NCBI GenBank assembly: GCA_028687435.1
Contig: JAQUAF010000066.1
Coordinates: 1-32,587, forward strand
DNA: 32,587 nt
Source of the DNA: Verrucomicrobiia bacterium
GTDB lineage: Bacteria > Verrucomicrobiota > Verrucomicrobiia > JABWAM01
Direction of reading: 5' to 3'
Of this stretch, positions 29,665-32,587 are shown piece by piece. Position numbers and translations under genes: made by a program. The notes under the pieces are model-generated. The model worked only from the letters and a program-made list of their open reading frames with translations. It did not search any database and had not been told where the DNA came from. The number at the start of each line of letters is the position of its first letter. Within the stretch, counting starts at the first letter, position 1.

Positions 29665-30330
29665 ATGCGCCGAATTGCCGAACCCGAATTGATGATCGAC
29701 CCCGCCCAGGCCCGGGCTTATGCCGAGGCTGATTTCAGCGAAGCCCATGACCGGATCGTGGCTTGGTTTGGAAAAAAGCTGCCGTGTTTTGCGGGAACCG
29801 GGATGGTCATGGATCTTGGTTGCGGACCGGGGGATGTGACCTTTCGTTTTGCTCGCGCGTATCCGGGGGTGCGTGTGATCGGCGTTGACGCTTCGAGTCC
29901 GATGCTTCGTCTGGCCCGGAAAGGAGTTTGCGAATCCGTTGATCTCCGGAAACGAATCCGCTTCGTGAAAGCTTACATCCCGGGTCCGGCGATCCCGCGA
30001 ATCAGATATTCCGCCATCATCAGCAACAGCCTTCTTCATCATCTGAAGGATCCGATGCTGTTTTGGCGTCTGGTCGGGAGGCTGGCGGGGCATGGAACCA
30101 TGGTTTATGTCGCCGATCTTTTGCGTCCGCGGACGAAACAGCGGGCGCGGGCCATTGTCGAAAAAAGCGCCAAAAACGAAGCGCCGGTTCTCCGGGAGGA
30201 TTTTTACCATTCCCTGCTTGCCGCTTATTCGCTGATGGAAGTCCGTGAACAACTGCGGCAGGCCGGGCTCAAGGGGTTGCAAGTCAGCCGCATTGACGAA
30301 ATCCATCTGGCGGCGCATGGCGGGACTTGA
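29665..30330 (+). CDS. class I SAM-dependent methyltransferase
   Basis: 221 residues. Rossmann-fold methyltransferase: motif I VMDLGCGPGDVTFRFA, motif II RVIGVDASSPMLRLARKG with Asp for the ribose, an acidic/IISNSLLHHLKDP motif IV region, and GTMVYVADLLRP. N-terminal AQARAYAEADFSEAHDRIV is common in small-molecule methyltransferases. The substrate cannot be told. ATG at GGGGATGCGC is preferred; a GTG 39 nt upstream in the same frame is possible. A TTGACA lies at 29601 without a good -10. The 136-bp gap before it holds nothing else recognised. It is convergent with the beta-helix gene, 22 bp apart. Confidence 0.85.
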   Translation: MRRIAEPELMIDPAQARAYAEADFSEAHDRIVAWFGKKLPCFAGTGMVMDLGCGPGDVTFRFARAYPGVRVIGVDASSPMLRLARKGVCESVDLRKRIRFVKAYIPGPAIPRIRYSAIISNSLLHHLKDPMLFWRLVGRLAGHGTMVYVADLLRPRTKQRARAIVEKSAKNEAPVLREDFYHSLLAAYSLMEVREQLRQAGLKGLQVSRIDEIHLAAHGGT

Positions 30331-30352
30331 AGCATGGGAACAGGGCAAAACG

Positions 30353-32299
30353 TCATTTCTTTTCGTTGTTTTTCATTTGATTTCCGAACCCGCCATCCAT
30401 TTGGACAGGGGGTATTCCCTTCATTGCGCCGTCAAATACGCAGTTTTGGAAATGAAATTTTTGTTCCGCCGGGCATTTGAAATCCGTGTTTCTGAAAAGG
30501 CAATTTGAGAACGAAAACTCCCCTGTCCGTCCGAACACATTGCCGATGGGGCCGCAATGGCGGACTTCCACGGGACCATAGGAAAGGTCTTCGCATCCGG
30601 TGGCGCCCAGCTTCAATTTGTGCGGTTCATTGATCCGGATGTTTTCCAGAACCACCGCGTCCGGAGTTCGGACTTTGTGGATGTAATCGAATTTTGCGAC
30701 GACGTAATGATTGAAAATTGAGGCATCGCCCTGGTTTTGAATGGTCACGTCCTTGATGACGATGTTTCCATACAGATCCCCGGTGTCTCCCCGTCCCGAC
30801 AGCAATCCCGCGCAGTTGTAAACCCGGCAGTTTTCGATCCGGATATTGCTTCCGCTGAACGCAAAGGCCATGGTTGGAACAAATTTCCATTTGCTGATAT
30901 CCGCGGCCGGCGTGCAGTAGCCGGGAATGCAGGTTGAGACCGCATGAAGATCCACGTCGCGAATGATGAAATTGCGCCCGTAATGGTCGTCGATCCGGTT
31001 GTAATATCCACCGTTGACGGTGACGTTCTTTCCGTGCCGTCCGGCCATGGCGTCCCGGCAATTGGTCGATATGCAATGATTATATGTCAGATTTGCGCAG
31101 TTGGATTGCGTGATATTATATCCAAGCCCGTGATGGGTGGCGCCGGAGAAAAGGCAGTTGTTGAAAACCAGGTTGCAACAGCCGCTGATTCCGCAGATGA
31201 CGTTGAGCATCATGAATTTGTCTTTTGAAACAATGCTGACGCGGTTGAAAGTGACGTTGCTCCGATTGACGGACAGGGTGTCGCTGTTGCGCAGACGTTT
31301 GTATTCGCCATCCGGCGCCGGTCCGAATATTTCCACCTGCAACCCGTTGATTTCGATCGGGCGTTGGGGAGGGGTATAGGACACGCTGAGCTGGACTTTT
31401 CGCCATAATACAATGCTGTCCATGGGACCATTGGGATATTGATATTCATAAAGCCGGGAGGCGTAAGCTGCTTTGCAATTTTCAGGCGACTGAGGGCCGA
31501 TTTCCACCGTTCCAAAATGGGGATGAATGTACTGCGCCCCGGGACCGGAGGGCCATGAAGCCTTGTAAATGATGCCTTTTGATTCGCAATAATCGCCTTT
31601 TTTATAAAACCGCTCTTTGTCCCACGGCTTGGCCTGGGGGGGAGGATCGTAGGAGAAAACAAATTCCGGATAAACATCGCCGCGCGGGGAAACCACCTGG
31701 CATGCGTCCATTTTATCGTACCACTCGTCGCCCTTGTTGTTGTTGCGAGAGGTGAAAAAATCTGTGCTGAAGAAACTCAGGGTTCCGCCGGTCTCCAGGC
31801 ATGCCGTTTTCTTTGAATCGTTTTCGATGGGGATATTCTCATGATTCGGGACCTTGAAATCGTTTTCCCTGATTCCGTAAAATGATTGCGGCGCCAGTTT
31901 GCTTGCCGGTTCATCGGGCGCAATCACGATGCATGCGTTGTTGGTGGTGTAAAAACTTTTGACATGGCTCATGGTTGACTTTTCAGTCCGCTTGGGATCC
32001 AGCTCGATTTTTTTCACCAGCGTGCCCAGACATTGGACATTGCAACGGATTTCCAGTTTGCCCTGCCAGAAATACCGTCCCTCCGGGATCAGCAGGGTTC
32101 TGGACGCCGAGTTCATGGCCAGGTTGGCCGCCCGTTGCAAGGCCTGGGTGTCGTCGGTTTTGCCGTCGCCCACCGCGCCGCAGTCCCGCAGGTTGACGAC
32201 CGCCCCAGGGTTCCTGCCTGGTTCCGTTGCGTTGTTTTCAGCGCCAAACCCCGGGTGAAGGGTTGCCATGCACAGCGAAAAGGCGAGGATTTTTTTCAT
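30353..32299 (-). CDS. secreted right-handed beta-helix protein (pectate lyase superfamily)
   Basis: 648 residues with a signal peptide (MKKILAFSLCMATLHPGFGA). VNLRDCGAVGDGKTDDTQAL is the start signature of the Pectate_lyase_3 family, followed by RTLLIPEGRYFWQGKLEI. The C-terminal half has regular Asn- and Gly-rich coils such as NLTYNHCISTNCRDAMAG, KNVTVNGGYYNRIDDHYG, SNIRIENCRVYNCAGLLS and NIVIKDVTIQNQGDAS, as expected for a parallel beta-helix. Such proteins bind or cleave polysaccharides outside the cell; the catalytic residues of a specific lyase family are not clear by eye. It lies 46 bp downstream of an amidohydrolase gene on the same strand and could be cotranscribed. No ribosome-binding site is obvious. 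Confidence 0.85.
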   Translation of the reverse strand: MKKILAFSLCMATLHPGFGAENNATEPGRNPGAVVNLRDCGAVGDGKTDDTQALQRAANLAMNSASRTLLIPEGRYFWQGKLEIRCNVQCLGTLVKKIELDPKRTEKSTMSHVKSFYTTNNACIVIAPDEPASKLAPQSFYGIRENDFKVPNHENIPIENDSKKTACLETGGTLSFFSTDFFTSRNNNKGDEWYDKMDACQVVSPRGDVYPEFVFSYDPPPQAKPWDKERFYKKGDYCESKGIIYKASWPSGPGAQYIHPHFGTVEIGPQSPENCKAAYASRLYEYQYPNGPMDSIVLWRKVQLSVSYTPPQRPIEINGLQVEIFGPAPDGEYKRLRNSDTLSVNRSNVTFNRVSIVSKDKFMMLNVICGISGCCNLVFNNCLFSGATHHGLGYNITQSNCANLTYNHCISTNCRDAMAGRHGKNVTVNGGYYNRIDDHYGRNFIIRDVDLHAVSTCIPGYCTPAADISKWKFVPTMAFAFSGSNIRIENCRVYNCAGLLSGRGDTGDLYGNIVIKDVTIQNQGDASIFNHYVVAKFDYIHKVRTPDAVVLENIRINEPHKLKLGATGCEDLSYGPVEVRHCGPIGNVFGRTGEFSFSNCLFRNTDFKCPAEQKFHFQNCVFDGAMKGIPPVQMDGGFGNQMKNNEKK

Positions 32300-32345
32300 G
32301 CGGGAATGATGTTTCGCCGGCGCATGCCGGCCGTTGAGGAGAAGG

Positions 32346-32587
32346 TCAGGAGACGGAAATCCCAAGCAGGCGTTCGGCGTTTTTATAGCAGATTTTTTCG
32401 TAGGCTTCCCGTGAGATGTTTCCCTTTTCCACCGCCTCGTTCAAGAAGGAAACAAGCGTCACTGCGGTTCCGAATCCCCCCCTTTCAAAAGCGTCCGGGG
32501 ATAGAGGGGAACCGTGAACGTAAAACCCCACCCCATCAAGACAGGCGAGTTCGCACCGGCAAGAGCGCCAGTGAAAACCTGTCCACG
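32346..32587 (-). CDS. amidohydrolase family protein, C-terminal part
   Basis: About 80 codons run to the window edge without a start, so only the C terminus is present: ELACLDGVGFYVHGSPLSPD, then FERGGFGTAVTLVSFLNEA, ISREAYEKICYKNAERLLGI and SVS. The ending KICYKNAERLLGI is typical of metal-dependent amidohydrolases (family 2 / TIM-barrel hydrolases), in which the last helix precedes a short tail. Metal-binding residues lie outside the window, so the substrate is unknown. It is upstream of the beta-helix gene on the same strand. Confidence 0.7.
   Translation of the reverse strand, partial: WTGFHWRSCRCELACLDGVGFYVHGSPLSPDAFERGGFGTAVTLVSFLNEAVEKGNISREAYEKICYKNAERLLGISVS

Overview
The window most likely comes from a moderately GC-rich Gram-negative bacterium of the PVC superphylum, probably Verrucomicrobiota or a relative such as Lentisphaerae/Kiritimatiellae. 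This is inferred from gene content: LptD, signal-peptide and lipoprotein genes, a eukaryote-like Ser/Thr kinase, a TPR-glycosyltransferase fusion, secreted HEAT-repeat and beta-helix proteins, and many intergenic palindromes. No rRNA or marker gene confirms the phylum. Several genes have good Shine-Dalgarno sequences, but many clear genes (fba, pdxA, lptD, iorB) have none.

Left part (1-3800): a membrane-anchored Ser/Thr protein kinase whose last codons lie in a palindromic repeat; an outer-membrane beta-barrel protein with its own promoter, leader and terminator; and a small lipoprotein. Centre-left (3820-12129, all minus): a 1573-residue hybrid histidine kinase with a cupin_5 gene just upstream, and a group iorB - paaK - tandem ACT protein - lipoprotein that fits aryl-acid/2-oxoacid metabolism but lacks iorA. 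Centre (12361-21889): core genes purD, lptD, class II fba, a secreted cyclophilin and pdxA, with a Gly/Gln/Met-rich secreted protein containing an internal duplication, a remnant of an MGDG-synthase-like glycosyltransferase, and a TPR-glycosyltransferase.

Right part (22016-32587): an accessory region beginning at tRNA-Gln(CTG). Next to the tRNA is a collapsed type I restriction-modification operon. hsdM and hsdS are reduced to an hsdM head joined to an hsdS tail, and hsdR is reduced to its first 32 and last 40 codons. The two genes between them, a DNA-binding protein and a Doc-type Fic toxin, are complete and translationally coupled. After this come a small membrane protein, a large secreted HEAT-repeat protein flanked by a diverged 53-bp direct repeat (a possible cassette), a secreted protein of unknown function, a frameshifted HEAT-repeat lipoprotein, a methyltransferase, a secreted pectate-lyase-like beta-helix protein and the 3' end of an amidohydrolase.

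A family of inverted repeats with a conserved CTCCAT...ATGGAG core occurs at least six times between genes. Two other intergenic repeat families, built on AATCCTGTC and GGCTGAAGACTG, are also present. The strongest candidate for something unusual is the preserved toxin/DNA-binding pair inside the gutted restriction operon, followed by the repeat-flanked HEAT gene.
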